Shown here piece by piece: positions 37,324-47,395 of a DNA stretch of 64,000 nucleotides (its first letter is position 1; each line of letters opens with the position of its first letter). The notes under the pieces are model-generated. The model was not told where the DNA came from. It did no database searches and was given only the letters and a program-made list of their open reading frames with translations. The DNA comes from Brachybacterium sillae. GTDB taxonomy: Bacteria > Actinomycetota > Actinomycetes > Actinomycetales > Dermabacteraceae. Where the stretch lies: assembly GCF_025028335.1 (NCBI RefSeq), contig NZ_JAFEUW010000001.1:1612001-1676000 (forward strand), given 5' to 3'. Both the position numbers and the translations under genes were made by a program.

Positions 37324-40092
37324 GTGAACGAAGCCGGTCGGCCCGACCAGGGCTCCCAGCCCGGCGCCCCCCGCTCTCGCGGCTCCCGGGGCCGCCGAGC
37401 GGCCGGAGTGCATGCCGCCGCGTCCTCGACGTCTGGCCGACTGAGCGGCCTCGCGGCGAGTGTCTCCCGGGCCGGTTCTGACCGTTCCCGCACCTCGCCG
37501 GAGCAGCCACGGCCCGCCAGGCGGCGCGCCGCCGGCGCGGAGGCCGGGGCCACCGGGTCCGAGCGCGGCAGCAGCCGGACGGGTGGTCGGCGAGCCGCCG
37601 TGGCGGCCGGGACCGGTGCCGCGACCGCGGGTGCGCCGGCGGGCGCCGCCGCGGCCGGGACCGCCTCCCGTCGTCGGGCCGAGCAGCGCGGCCGAGCCGC
37701 CCGCACGGGCGCAGCCGCCTCGGCCGCCGGTGGACGGGCCAGGGCGACGAACATCCTCAACTACCCGCGGGCCGGGAAGACCGGATTCTGGCGGTGGCTG
37801 CCGTCCTGGCAGATGGTGTTCGGCGCGATGGCCCTCTTCGTGCTCGCCGGTCTCGGTGGCGCCTGGTGGCTGTACTCCACCACCGATGTGCCCGAGCCGG
37901 ACCAGATCGCCCTGGCGCAGAGCACGACCGTCTACTACGCGGATGGCAAGACCAAGATCGGGAGTTTCAGCGAGGTCAACCGCACGATCCTCCCGAACGA
38001 CCAGATCCCCGAGAACATCAAGCAGGCCGTCGTCGCCAGCGAGGACGCCAGCTTCTACGAGAACCGCGGCGTGTCCCCGCGCGGCATCCTCCGCGCCCTG
38101 GTGAACAACCTGAGCGGCGGCGCCCGACAGGGCGGTTCGACCATCACCCAGCAGTACGTGGAGCGCTACTACACCGGCACCACCACCTCCTACAGCGGGA
38201 AGGTGAAGGAGATGGTGATGGCGCTGAAGATCGACCAGGAGCTCGAGAAGGACGAGATCCTCTCCCGCTACCTGAACACGATCTACTTCGGCCGCGGCGC
38301 GTACGGCGTGCAGGCTGCCTCCCAGGCGTACTTCGGGAAGGATGCCAAGGACCTCACCGATGCCGAGGCCGCACTGCTGGTCGCGGTGATCCCGGCGCCC
38401 TCCGCCTACGACCCGGCGAAGAACCCCGAGCGGGCCGCGTCCCTGTGGGACCGCGTGGTCGAGCGACAGGTCAACAGCACCGGCACCCTCACCGCCGCGG
38501 AGGCCGACCAGCTGCAGTTCCCCGAGACCATCCCGCCCAACAGCCGCAACGTGCTGGGCGGCACCAACGGCTACCTGCTGCAGATGGTCCGCGGCGAGCT
38601 GACGGGCATGGGCCTGTCGGAGGACGAGGTCAACCAGGGCGGCTTCACCATCGTGTCGTCCTTCGACCCCGCCATCCAGAAGAACATCCTCGACGCGGTC
38701 GCCGGCCTGCCCGACGACCGGCCCGCGCTCAACAAGGTCGGCATCATGACGATCGAGCCCGCCACGGGGGCGATCAAGGGCGTGTACGGCGGACCCGACT
38801 ACGTCGAGCAGGCCCGCAACGACGCCACCCAGTCGCGCATGCAGGCCGGCTCGATCTTCAAGACCTTCACGCTGATCGCAGCCCTCGAGGAGGGGTACTC
38901 GCTGAACTCCACCTGGGACGGCAACAGTCCCGCCGAGTTCAACGGCTGGACCGTGAACAACTTCGGTGACCGCTCCTACGGGCGGGTGAGCCTGCGCGGC
39001 GCCACCACCGACTCGGTGAACACCGCCTACGCGGAGTTGAACCTCGAGATCGGCCCGCAGCGCACCCGCGAGACCGCCGTGAAGCTGGGCCTGCCGGAGA
39101 AGACCCCCGGTCTGACCGACGAGCCCTCCAACGTGCTGGGTTCGGCCAGCCCGACGGTCGCCGAGATGGCCGAGGTGTACGCGACCCTCGCCGCGCAGGG
39201 TGTGCACCGCACCCCCCACACCGTGCTGAAGATGACGCGGCCCGACGGGTCCGTGCAGTACGAGTGGAAGGACGACGGCGAGCGGGTGCTCGACGAGGGG
39301 GTGGCGATCAACGCCACGCAGGCCCTGTTGGGCCCGCCCTCCGAGGGTTCCGCCTCGTATGTGGGCCGGGAGATGGACCGCGAGGTGGCGGGCAAGACCG
39401 GTACCTCCTCCTCGTTCCGCTCGGCCTGGTTCGTGGGGTACACCCCGCAGCTGGTGACCGCGGTCGGCATGTTCCAGCCCAGTGAGGACGGGAAGACGGA
39501 GATGCCGCTGACCCCGTTCGGCGGCGCGGAGAACATGACCGGTGGCTACTGGCCGGTGCGCCTGTGGGTGGCCGTCATGCAGCCGAGCCTCGAGGGGCAG
39601 GAGGAGCTGGAGTTCCCGGAGGCCGTGCGTCTGGAGCGGCAGCGCACCAGCAACACCGACCGAGAGCGCCAGCGTCAGGAGGACCGTCAGGAGCAACGGG
39701 AGCGCCAGCGGGACCGCGAACGTCAGCGCGAGCGTCAGCGTCAGCGAGAGCGCGAACGTGAGCGGGAGCGCCAGCGCGAGCGGGAGCAGCAGCAGGATCA
39801 GCCCGCCGAACAGCAGCCCGCCCCCCAGCCGTCCGCGCCGGAGCCGCCGGCCGAGCAGCAGCCCGCTCCCCAGCCGCCTGCGCCGGAGCCGCCTGCGCCG
39901 GAGCCGCCGGCGCCGGAGCCTCCATCCTCGCAGCCGCCGGCCCCGGAGCCGCCGGCGTCTGAGCCCCCGGCCCAGGACCAGCCGGCCGAGCAGCAGCCTG
40001 CGCCGCAGCCCGAGCCCGGCAATGGTGGTGGCAACGGCGGTGGAAACGGCGGCGGTGACGCCAGCCCGGGTCCGGTGACCCCGGGCGGCTGA
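37324..40092 (+). CDS. Bifunctional class A penicillin-binding protein
   Basis: A peptidoglycan glycosyltransferase and transpeptidase of 922 residues. An Ala/Gly/Arg-rich cytoplasmic tail (about 155 residues) precedes one membrane helix (164-183). The glycosyltransferase domain has SEDASFYENRGV (about 238) and GGSTITQQYVERYY. The transpeptidase has SIFK (about 510), SVN and KTGT (about 690). After the catalytic domain come about 45 residues almost entirely Arg/Glu/Gln (about 775-822), then Pro-rich PAPEPP repeats and a Gly/Asn-rich end. The GTG start has GGAG upstream. It is PonA-like; which of the actinobacterial class A PBPs it matches is not decidable here. Confidence 0.93.
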   Translation: MNEAGRPDQGSQPGAPRSRGSRGRRAAGVHAAASSTSGRLSGLAASVSRAGSDRSRTSPEQPRPARRRAAGAEAGATGSERGSSRTGGRRAAVAAGTGAATAGAPAGAAAAGTASRRRAEQRGRAARTGAAASAAGGRARATNILNYPRAGKTGFWRWLPSWQMVFGAMALFVLAGLGGAWWLYSTTDVPEPDQIALAQSTTVYYADGKTKIGSFSEVNRTILPNDQIPENIKQAVVASEDASFYENRGVSPRGILRALVNNLSGGARQGGSTITQQYVERYYTGTTTSYSGKVKEMVMALKIDQELEKDEILSRYLNTIYFGRGAYGVQAASQAYFGKDAKDLTDAEAALLVAVIPAPSAYDPAKNPERAASLWDRVVERQVNSTGTLTAAEADQLQFPETIPPNSRNVLGGTNGYLLQMVRGELTGMGLSEDEVNQGGFTIVSSFDPAIQKNILDAVAGLPDDRPALNKVGIMTIEPATGAIKGVYGGPDYVEQARNDATQSRMQAGSIFKTFTLIAALEEGYSLNSTWDGNSPAEFNGWTVNNFGDRSYGRVSLRGATTDSVNTAYAELNLEIGPQRTRETAVKLGLPEKTPGLTDEPSNVLGSASPTVAEMAEVYATLAAQGVHRTPHTVLKMTRPDGSVQYEWKDDGERVLDEGVAINATQALLGPPSEGSASYVGREMDREVAGKTGTSSSFRSAWFVGYTPQLVTAVGMFQPSEDGKTEMPLTPFGGAENMTGGYWPVRLWVAVMQPSLEGQEELEFPEAVRLERQRTSNTDRERQRQEDRQEQRERQRDRERQRERQRQRERERERERQREREQQQDQPAEQQPAPQPSAPEPPAEQQPAPQPPAPEPPAPEPPAPEPPSSQPPAPEPPASEPPAQDQPAEQQPAPQPEPGNGGGNGGGNGGGDASPGPVTPGG

Positions 40093-40135
40093 TCGACCCG
40101 GGATGGTCCGACCACCCCTCCTCCCTCTCCTCACT

Positions 40136-40170
40136 CTCCGGCCCGACTCCCCCTGGGAGTCGGGCCGGAG
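40136..40170 (+). terminator. Terminator after the penicillin-binding protein gene
   Basis: A perfect 16-bp stem (arms 40136-40151 and 40155-40170, CTCCGGCCCGACTCCC and complement) with a 3-base loop lies 44 bases after the stop codon. It separates this gene from the rpsF operon. Confidence 0.8.
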
Positions 40171-40250
40171 GTGGTTCCGGTCCGGGGTGTCGTACGGGTG
40201 CCGTACCGCCCGGCCGTGCCTGTGATCCCCCGCGCAGCCGCCCACCGGCC

Positions 40251-40280
40251 CTGGCCGGTGCCCGCCCCGCCGGGTAGGCT
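40251..40280 (+). promoter_or_regulatory. Candidate rpsF operon promoter
   Basis: TAGGCT at 40275-40280 resembles a -10 element, and a weak -35 (CTGGCC, 40251-40256) lies 18 bases upstream. It gives a leader of about 108 bases before rpsF, where ribosomal autoregulation by S6:S18 is possible but not evident. Confidence 0.35.
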
Positions 40281-40394
40281 GAGTCGGTCCGTGCCCGCAC
40301 GCCGCACCCGCGGGTGAGGGGCCGGACCTCGCATGAGCCCTCCTGCCACGGATGGACCGTGGCCGCGAAGACCACAGGAGGTGGGTACTCGAGC

Positions 40395-40685
40395 ATGCGC
40401 AAGTACGAGATGGTCGTGATCCTCGACCCGTCGATCGACGAGCGGACTGTCGGCGGGACCTTCGAGAAGCTCGTCCAGGTGATCCCCGCCGAAGGCGGCA
40501 CCGTGGACGGCGTCGACGTGTGGGGCAAGCGGAAGTTCGCCTACGAGATCGACAAGAAGCAGGAGGGCGTCTACATCGTCCTCACCTTCACCTCCAAGCC
40601 GGAGACCGCCCAGGAGCTCGATCGTCAGCTCGGTCTGAACGAGTCGGTCCTGCGCACCAAGCTGATGCGGGTCGACGAGAAGTGA
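40395..40685 (+). CDS. rpsF: 30S ribosomal protein S6
   Basis: A 96-residue small-subunit protein that pairs with S18. The start MRKYEMVVILDPSIDERTV is the family N-terminus. An in-frame start 81 bases earlier has no ribosome site, whereas AGGAGG lies 13 bases before this ATG. The first gene of the conserved rpsF-ssb-rpsR-rplI operon. Confidence 0.97.
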   Translation: MRKYEMVVILDPSIDERTVGGTFEKLVQVIPAEGGTVDGVDVWGKRKFAYEIDKKQEGVYIVLTFTSKPETAQELDRQLGLNESVLRTKLMRVDEK

Positions 40686-40804
40686 CCCCGTCGGCGCCGC
40701 GCCGCTGAGCGGTACGGCGCCTCCCGTCGCCCGCCGACCCTGAGGTCGGCCTGCGACACCGCACGCGACCCCACCCACCCGTTCCGCACGAACCAGGAGC
40801 ACCC

Positions 40805-41380
40805 ATGGCCGGAGACACCGTCATCACCGTGGTCGGCAACCTCACCGCTGACCCGGAGCTTCGTTTCACGCAGTCCGGCGTCGCGGTGGCGTCGTTCACC
40901 GTCGCCTCCACCCCCCGCACGTTCGACCGTCAGGCGAACGAATGGAAGGACGGCGAGGCCCTCTTCATGCGCTGCTCGATCTGGCGCGACGCCGCGGAGA
41001 ACGTGGCCGAGTCGCTGGAGAAGGGCGCCCGCGTGATCGTCCAGGGCCGCCTCAAGCAGCGGTCCTTCACCGATCGTGACGGCAACAACCGCACCGTCAT
41101 CGAGATGGACGTCGACGAGGTCGGCCCCTCCCTCCGCTACGCGACCGCGAAGCCCGCCAAGGTGCAGCGCGGCGGCGGTGGCGGATTCGGTGGCGGTCCC
41201 CGCGGAGGCGGCCAGGGTGGCGGCCAGGGTGGCTACGGCAACCAGGGCGGCGGCAACGGCGGCTACGGCAACCAGGGGGGCTACGGCAACCAGGGCGGCG
41301 GTTACGGCGGCAACCCCGCCGACGCCGACCCGTGGGCCGGTGGCGGCAACCAGGGCGGGTACGACGAGCCCCCGTTCTGA
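40805..41380 (+). CDS. ssb: Single-stranded DNA-binding protein
   Basis: Binds and protects single-stranded DNA and recruits repair and replication proteins. It is 191 residues. The OB-fold occupies about 1-112 ([23 protein letters not shown] ...). A Gly-rich linker with repeated GGYGNQGG units (about 118-175) ends in the acidic tip DEPPF that partners recognise. AGGAG lies upstream of the ATG. It sits between rpsF and rpsR, as usual. Confidence 0.97.
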   Translation: MAGDTVITVVGNLTADPELRFTQSGVAVASFTVASTPRTFDRQANEWKDGEALFMRCSIWRDAAENVAESLEKGARVIVQGRLKQRSFTDRDGNNRTVIEMDVDEVGPSLRYATAKPAKVQRGGGGGFGGGPRGGGQGGGQGGYGNQGGGNGGYGNQGGYGNQGGGYGGNPADADPWAGGGNQGGYDEPPF

Positions 41381-41478
41381 TCGGCCTCGATCCGAACGCG
41401 GACTGACCCGCACACCACTCATCCATTCCATCCCGGGCTGGAACCCCGGGCTCCACGAGAGAACACAGGAGCACCACG

Positions 41479-41715
41479 ATGGCCAAGCCTGTTCTTCGCA
41501 AGCCGAAGAAGAAGCAGAACCCGCTGAAGGCGGCGGGTGTCGAGAAGGTCGACTACAAGGACGCCGCCCTGCTGCGGAAGTTCATCTCCGACCGCGGCAA
41601 GATCCGTGCGCGCCGCGTCACCGGCGTCACCGTCCAGGAGCAGCGTCAGATCGCGAAGGCCGTGAAGAACGCCCGCGAGATCGCCCTGCTGCCCTACTCG
41701 ACCTCCGGTCGCTGA
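41479..41715 (+). CDS. rpsR: 30S ribosomal protein S18
   Basis: A 78-residue basic protein with the S18 core: [50 protein letters not shown]. It lacks the N-terminal zinc-binding cysteines of the C+ paralogues, as expected for the C- form. AGGAG precedes the ATG. It is followed by rplI. Confidence 0.97.
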   Translation: MAKPVLRKPKKKQNPLKAAGVEKVDYKDAALLRKFISDRGKIRARRVTGVTVQEQRQIAKAVKNAREIALLPYSTSGR

Positions 41716-41737
41716 GCAGGGAAGGGAACCACACCAG

Positions 41738-42205
41738 ATGACCACCAAGCTCATCCTCACCAGTGAGGTCTCCGGCCTCGGCACCGCCGGCGATGTCGTC
41801 GAGGTCAAGGACGGCTACGCCCGCAACTTCCTGCTGCCCCGCAACCTGGCCACCCCGTGGACCAAGGGCGGTCAGCGTCAGCTCGACCAGATCGTCGCGG
41901 CCCGCGCCAAGCGCGCCATCGCCTCCCTGGAGGAGGCGCAGGCCCTGCGCGACCTGCTGCAGTCCAAGCCGGTCGTCGTCTCCGAGCGCGCCGGTGAGAA
42001 CGGCCGCCTGTTCGGCGCCGTGACCACCGCCGAGATCGCCGAGAGCGTCAAGGAGCTGCACGGCAAGGACATCGACCGCCGCACCGTCGAGTTCACCGCC
42101 CCGGTGAAGGCGCTCGGCGAGCACAAGATCACCGTGCGCCTGCACGAGGACGTGGTGGCCCATGTGCTGCTGCAGGTCGTCGCGGCCAAGGGCTCCAAGG
42201 CCTGA
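41738..42205 (+). CDS. rplI: 50S ribosomal protein L9
   Basis: A 155-residue two-domain large-subunit protein. The N-terminal domain has [36 protein letters not shown] long helix links to the C-terminal domain, which ends in [17 protein letters not shown]. It lies 22 bases after rpsR and closes the operon; a strong terminator follows. Confidence 0.97.
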   Translation: MTTKLILTSEVSGLGTAGDVVEVKDGYARNFLLPRNLATPWTKGGQRQLDQIVAARAKRAIASLEEAQALRDLLQSKPVVVSERAGENGRLFGAVTTAEIAESVKELHGKDIDRRTVEFTAPVKALGEHKITVRLHEDVVAHVLLQVVAAKGSKA

Positions 42206-42276
42206 GACCCGGCCTGAGCTCGCGGACCCTCCCGGGTTCGCGGACGGCGGGTCGCCCCGCCGCCGACTGATCGCGG

Positions 42277-42312
42277 AAGGCCCCGCACCGATGAGCATCG
42301 GTGCGGGGCCTT
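42277..42312 (+). terminator. Strong terminator after rplI
   Basis: A perfect 16-bp stem (arms 42277-42292 and 42297-42312, AAGGCCCCGCACCGAT and complement) with a GAGC tetraloop. It lies between the rplI operon and the convergent broken oxidoreductase gene and could serve both strands. Confidence 0.85.
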
Positions 42313-42383
42313 CGGCGTCGAGGCAGGGGCGGGGCGCGGGGACTCCTCAGTCCTGTGCGACCGCGCCCGTCAGTGCGCCTCCG

Positions 42384-43378
42384 TCAGTGCGCGTCCGCCA
42401 GCTCCAGGGACCGTCCGGTGCGGAAGCCGTCGAGCACAGCGGTAGCGACCTTTCCGACCTGCGCGGCGTCCCCGACCACGGTGCACGGCACCCCGGCCGC
42501 GTCGAGAGCCTCGGCCAGGTCGCGGCGAGGCCGCATCCCCATCGCGAGCACCACCGTGTCGGCGTTCTCGTGCACCTCCCCCTCGGCGGTGTCGAACACC
42601 GCCTCGCTGGGGGTGATCGCGGTGAGGCGATGACCGGTGCGCATCGGCACCCCGCCCGCCTCGAGCTTCATCGCCACCGATTGGATGTTCCCACGGAACG
42701 CGCCCGCACCGATCGCCTCGGCCATCTCGTGCACCGACACCGTGTGGCCCTGGGTCATCAGCAGCTCGGCCGTCTCCAGGCCCGTCATGCCGGAGCCGAC
42801 GACCACACAGGTCGGCCCCACCTCCACGCGCCCCTCCAGCACGTCGACGGCATCGACGACCGTCGGCCCGTCGATGCCGGGGATCGAGCGCGGCGCCGAC
42901 GGCAGCGCCCCGGTGGCCAGCACCACCGCATCGGCGCCGGATTCCCGCACCGAATCCACGGTGGCCTCGGTGTTCAGATGCACCTCGACGCCCGCGGTGC
43001 GCAGGCGCACCTCGTAGTTCTCGATCACCCAGCGCATCGCGCCCTTCCCGGGCGGGTTCGATCCGGGCACGATCTGCCCACCCAGTGAGTCGGTCGCCTC
43101 GTACAGGTCCACGGTCATGCCGCGCAGGGCGAGGGTCTCCGCGGCCTCCGCACCGGCGGGGCCACCCCCGACGACGATCGCCGTCCGGCCCTCCGCATCC
43201 CGGGTGGGGATGTCGGCGGGGAACTCGGTCTCCAGCCCGCAGCGGGGGTTGACCGCGCAGCGGATCGGGCGGCCGCCGCTGACCTGCTCCACGCAGTACA
43301 TGCAGCCGATGCAGCGGACGATGTCGGCGTCGCGGCCCTCGATCGCCTTGCGACCCCAGGCGGGGTCGGCCAGCCAGG
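42384..43378 (-). pseudogene. C-terminal part of an FMN/FAD-dependent 2,4-dienoyl-CoA-reductase-like oxidoreductase (disrupted)
   Basis: This segment encodes the iron-sulfur and FAD/NAD(P)-binding end of an old-yellow-enzyme-type oxidoreductase. It carries the [4Fe-4S] cysteines CIGCMYC ... RCAVNP, a GxGxxG FAD site (VVGGGPAGAEAAE) and a second nucleotide site (VVVGSGMTGLETAELL). It is cut from its N-terminal part by an IS1634-family element at 43379-45063. The 72 bases at 43307-43378 are repeated beyond the element. Alone it cannot give a working enzyme because the FMN barrel is missing. The reading frame is intact, so the disruption is probably recent. Confidence 0.88.
43307..43378. repeat. 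72-bp direct repeat, left copy, flanking the IS1634-family element
   Basis: These 72 bases are identical to 45064-45135. They encode the region around IEGRDADIVRCI of the disrupted oxidoreductase. The repeat ends exactly at the element's terminal CCTGAGTTGG, so it is a target-site duplication. Confidence 0.9.
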
Positions 43379-45063
43379 CCTGAGTTGGACCTCTTTAGTG
43401 ACCCATGCGTCAAGTCATCTTGAGGGCCTTGAGGATGGTGCGGGCATCGTCAGTGAGCTCGGCCTTGGCCGTGATGTCCTGGCCGGCCAGGGTGATGGTC
43501 ACGTCCTGCAACGGCCGTAGGGTCCGGATGATCTTGCGGATGCTGAACCCCGTCTGGGCCTGCAGGAGACGGGCCATTGCCAGGGCGGTGAACACGATCG
43601 TGAGGTGAGCTTCGATCGCGTCCCGCTGCCGATGAAACATGGGCCTGGCCTGTAGGTCCGTCTTGCTCATCCGGAAGGACTGCTCGACCTGCCACAGGTC
43701 GTGATAGCTGGAGAGCACCTCCGCCGCGGACATCACCGTCGCGGGGATGTTGGTGACGTAGCCCTTCAGCCCCACGAGGCTCCGTGCCCGCTTGAGGGAG
43801 GCTTCGTCGAGGCTGCGACCGGCCGCTGTGGTCTTCACGAACCGCGTCGACTTCACGGTCACGTCCCCGTCGATCACAGCGCGGGCTCGGTTCTCCTGCG
43901 CGGTCAGCGTGTGCCCATCCCGGATGGCGCGTTTCTTCGAGAACGCCCAGACCGCCCGCCAGTGCCCGGGATGCTCCGTCGGGTCCCAGACCGGCTCCCA
44001 GCGGTGCTGCTTCGTGTCGGTTTTCGTGTTGCCGTGACGTGGGGTGATGGTGTCGATCAGCTGCCCGTCGGTGAACGCGTCACCGTTCCAGTGGAAGTGA
44101 TGTGCAAGGTCACCAGGGGCTTTGACCTGCCGCGACCCGACGATGAACCGCAGTCCCGCTTCGTTAAGGGCGGTCAGGTTCGCGGTGGAGAGCATCCCGG
44201 CGTCAGCGACGACGACCATGTCCGCCAGACCGTGGCGGGCCTGGAACTGCTGGATGATCGGCACGATCGTCGTGGTCTCGGCCTTGTTGCCCTCGAAGCA
44301 ACCGATCTCGAGCGGGAACCCGCCCCGATCCACCAGCAGCCCGACCACGATCTGCGGATCCACTCGGCGCTCCTTCGAGTAGCCGACCTTCCGCAGTTCG
44401 TCCTCGTGCTCGGCCTCGAAGTAGAGCGTGGTGACGTCATAGAGCACCAGAGAGATATCGCCGCTGGTCGAGGCATGTTCAAAGCAGTTCTTCGCTATCT
44501 GGTCGCGGTACTTGCACTGCTGGATCCGGGTCAGGCAGCGCTTCATCGTTGAACGATGCACCGGATCGATCCCCACCTCGCTCAGCACGCGAGCGGAGTC
44601 GAGCATCGAGGTCGGGAAGATCAAACGCGCGGCGACGAGCTGGAAGAACGCCTCGTCCTCGAGCGCATCGAAACCAAGCCCTCTCCAGGTCGCCTGGAGC
44701 ACGTCCAGCAGCAAGCGCGACCGCATGGACCGCACCACAGCTGCCTGGGGATCCTGCTCCAAGCCGAGGTCGAGAGTCTCCTGACCAGCATTGAGCTTGT
44801 CCCGGCCGGCCCTCATCAAAACAGCGAGCTCAGCCTCGGTATGCGCGGACCCGAGGTGCTCAAGGATCTTGTTCCGCCGACCCTCCTTAACGACCACCTG
44901 CACGGCAGTCGCGCCAGACGCCGTGGTCACCTTCCTCAAAAACGGGCTCACAACCCCCGACCCTACCCCCAATTAGTGACCCATCCAGCCACCCTGGAAA
45001 CCCCACGACCAGCAGAAACGCTACTGAAATCTCTCAAACCAGGCCCGAGAGGTCCAACTCAGG
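43379..45063 (-). mobile_element. IS1634-family insertion sequence, copy 1 (1685 bp)
   Basis: The element is bounded by inverted repeats beginning CCTGAGTTGGACCTCT at both ends and carries one transposase gene on the minus strand. It has the same length and an identical transposase to the copy at 59312-60996. It interrupts the oxidoreductase gene and is flanked by a 72-bp direct repeat. Unusually long target duplications are known for IS1549, a member of this family. Confidence 0.92.
43410..44951 (-). CDS. IS1634-family transposase (copy 1)
   Basis: A DDE transposase with an RNase H-like fold; 513 residues from the GTG at 44951, where the family-typical MSPFLRKVTTASGATAVQ begins. A TTG seven codons upstream keeps the frame open but is unlikely. 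Catalytic-region landmarks are LVLYDVTTLYFEAE (first Asp), MVVVADAGMLS (second Asp) and, near the C-terminus, YHDLWQVEQSFRMSKTDL (Glu). The protein is identical to that at 59424-60965. No frameshift or missing catalytic residue is seen, so it should be active. Confidence 0.93.
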   Translation of the reverse strand: MSPFLRKVTTASGATAVQVVVKEGRRNKILEHLGSAHTEAELAVLMRAGRDKLNAGQETLDLGLEQDPQAAVVRSMRSRLLLDVLQATWRGLGFDALEDEAFFQLVAARLIFPTSMLDSARVLSEVGIDPVHRSTMKRCLTRIQQCKYRDQIAKNCFEHASTSGDISLVLYDVTTLYFEAEHEDELRKVGYSKERRVDPQIVVGLLVDRGGFPLEIGCFEGNKAETTTIVPIIQQFQARHGLADMVVVADAGMLSTANLTALNEAGLRFIVGSRQVKAPGDLAHHFHWNGDAFTDGQLIDTITPRHGNTKTDTKQHRWEPVWDPTEHPGHWRAVWAFSKKRAIRDGHTLTAQENRARAVIDGDVTVKSTRFVKTTAAGRSLDEASLKRARSLVGLKGYVTNIPATVMSAAEVLSSYHDLWQVEQSFRMSKTDLQARPMFHRQRDAIEAHLTIVFTALAMARLLQAQTGFSIRKIIRTLRPLQDVTITLAGQDITAKAELTDDARTILKALKMT

Positions 45064-45135
45064 CGATGCAGCGGACGATGTCGGCGTCGCGGCCCTCGAT
45101 CGCCTTGCGACCCCAGGCGGGGTCGGCCAGCCAGG
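45064..45135. repeat. 72-bp direct repeat, right copy
   Basis: Identical to 43307-43378 and directly abutting the right terminal repeat of the IS1634-family element. Removing the element and one repeat copy restores the oxidoreductase frame through the sequence DIVRCIGCMYC. Confidence 0.9.
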
Positions 45136-46009
45136 AGCGGCCCATCGCGACCAGGTCCACCAGACCGTCGCGCAGCATGGTCTCGGCCTGGTCGGCCTCC
45201 CGCACGATGGAGGTGCCCATCACCGGGATCGAGACGGCGTCCTTCACCGCGCGGATCAGCGGGTCGCGCCAGTTGCGCGGGGTGTTCACCGGTTCGATGG
45301 TGGTGATGCCGGTCTCGTAGGTGCCGGTGGAGACGGAGATGAGGTCCGCCCCGGCCTGCTCGCACATCTGGGCGATCCGCACCCCCTCCTCCTGCTCGAT
45401 GCCGACACCCGGCATGCCCAGCAGGTCGTAGGACTCGGTGATCGACAGCCGCACCGTGATCGGATAGTCCGGCCCGACCTCCGCGCGGATGCGCTCGAGG
45501 ATCTCCCGCAGGAAGCGGGTGCGGCCCTCGAAGCCGCCACCGTACTGATCGGTGCGGTGGTTCGTGCGCGGGGAGAGGAACTCGTTGATCAGGTAGCCGT
45601 GGGCACCGTGCAGCTCGATGCCGTCAGCGCCCGCCTCGCGGGCGCGGCGGGTGGCGGCGATGAAGTCCTGCACCAGTGCGATGACCTCATCCGTGGTCAG
45701 GGCGCGCGACGGGGCATGGGTGAGCGGGTTGTCGAACTCCGAAGGGCCGACGACGACGCCCTCCTGGTCTAGCTCCGCGACGCCCTGCACGCCGGCGTGG
45801 TGCAACTGCACGAAGAACTTCGCCCCGCGCGCGTGGACCGCCTCGATCGCATCCCGCAGCCCGGGCACCAGGTCGTCGCGGCTGAGGCCCAGCTGCTCCT
45901 TGCCGCCCTTCCCGTGGGCGTCGTTGACCCGGGTGAACTCGCTCATGATCAGACCGCAGCCGCCTTCGGCACGGGCCAGCCAGTACTGCAGCAGCGCGGG
46001 GGTGACGGA
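45064..46009 (-). pseudogene. Middle part of the disrupted oxidoreductase (FMN-binding barrel)
   Basis: This segment encodes the TIM-barrel FMN domain of the old-yellow-enzyme family. Readable landmarks are KFFVQLHHAGVQ, the substrate and flavin site GADGIELHGAHGYLINEFLSPRTNHRTDQYGG and, near its end, GRSWLADPAWGRKA. It lies between the IS1634-family element and the IS3/IS110 block. The start of the barrel is encoded far away at 48760-48921. Base 46009 is the end of a 3-bp GGA duplication shared with 48760-48762. An ATG at 45946 is internal and not a true start. Confidence 0.88.
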
Positions 46010-46060
46010 TGAATCGCCCGGGTCTGATGGAGGCTCTCATTCCACGGAAGGATGAGAGTC

Positions 46061-47367
<1,307 letters not shown>

Positions 47368-47395
47368 CCGAGCCTCCACCAAACCCGGGATGCTT

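Noticed and set aside
37240..40245. Open frame of 1001 codons on the minus strand opposite the penicillin-binding protein
   Set aside because: Antisense shadow; Leu/Gly/His/Arg repeats mirror the repetitive PBP tail and no ribosome site or domain is present.
40093..40394. Possible S6:S18 autoregulatory leader upstream of rpsF
   Set aside because: I could not see the expected conserved hairpin with a CCG bulge motif with any confidence.
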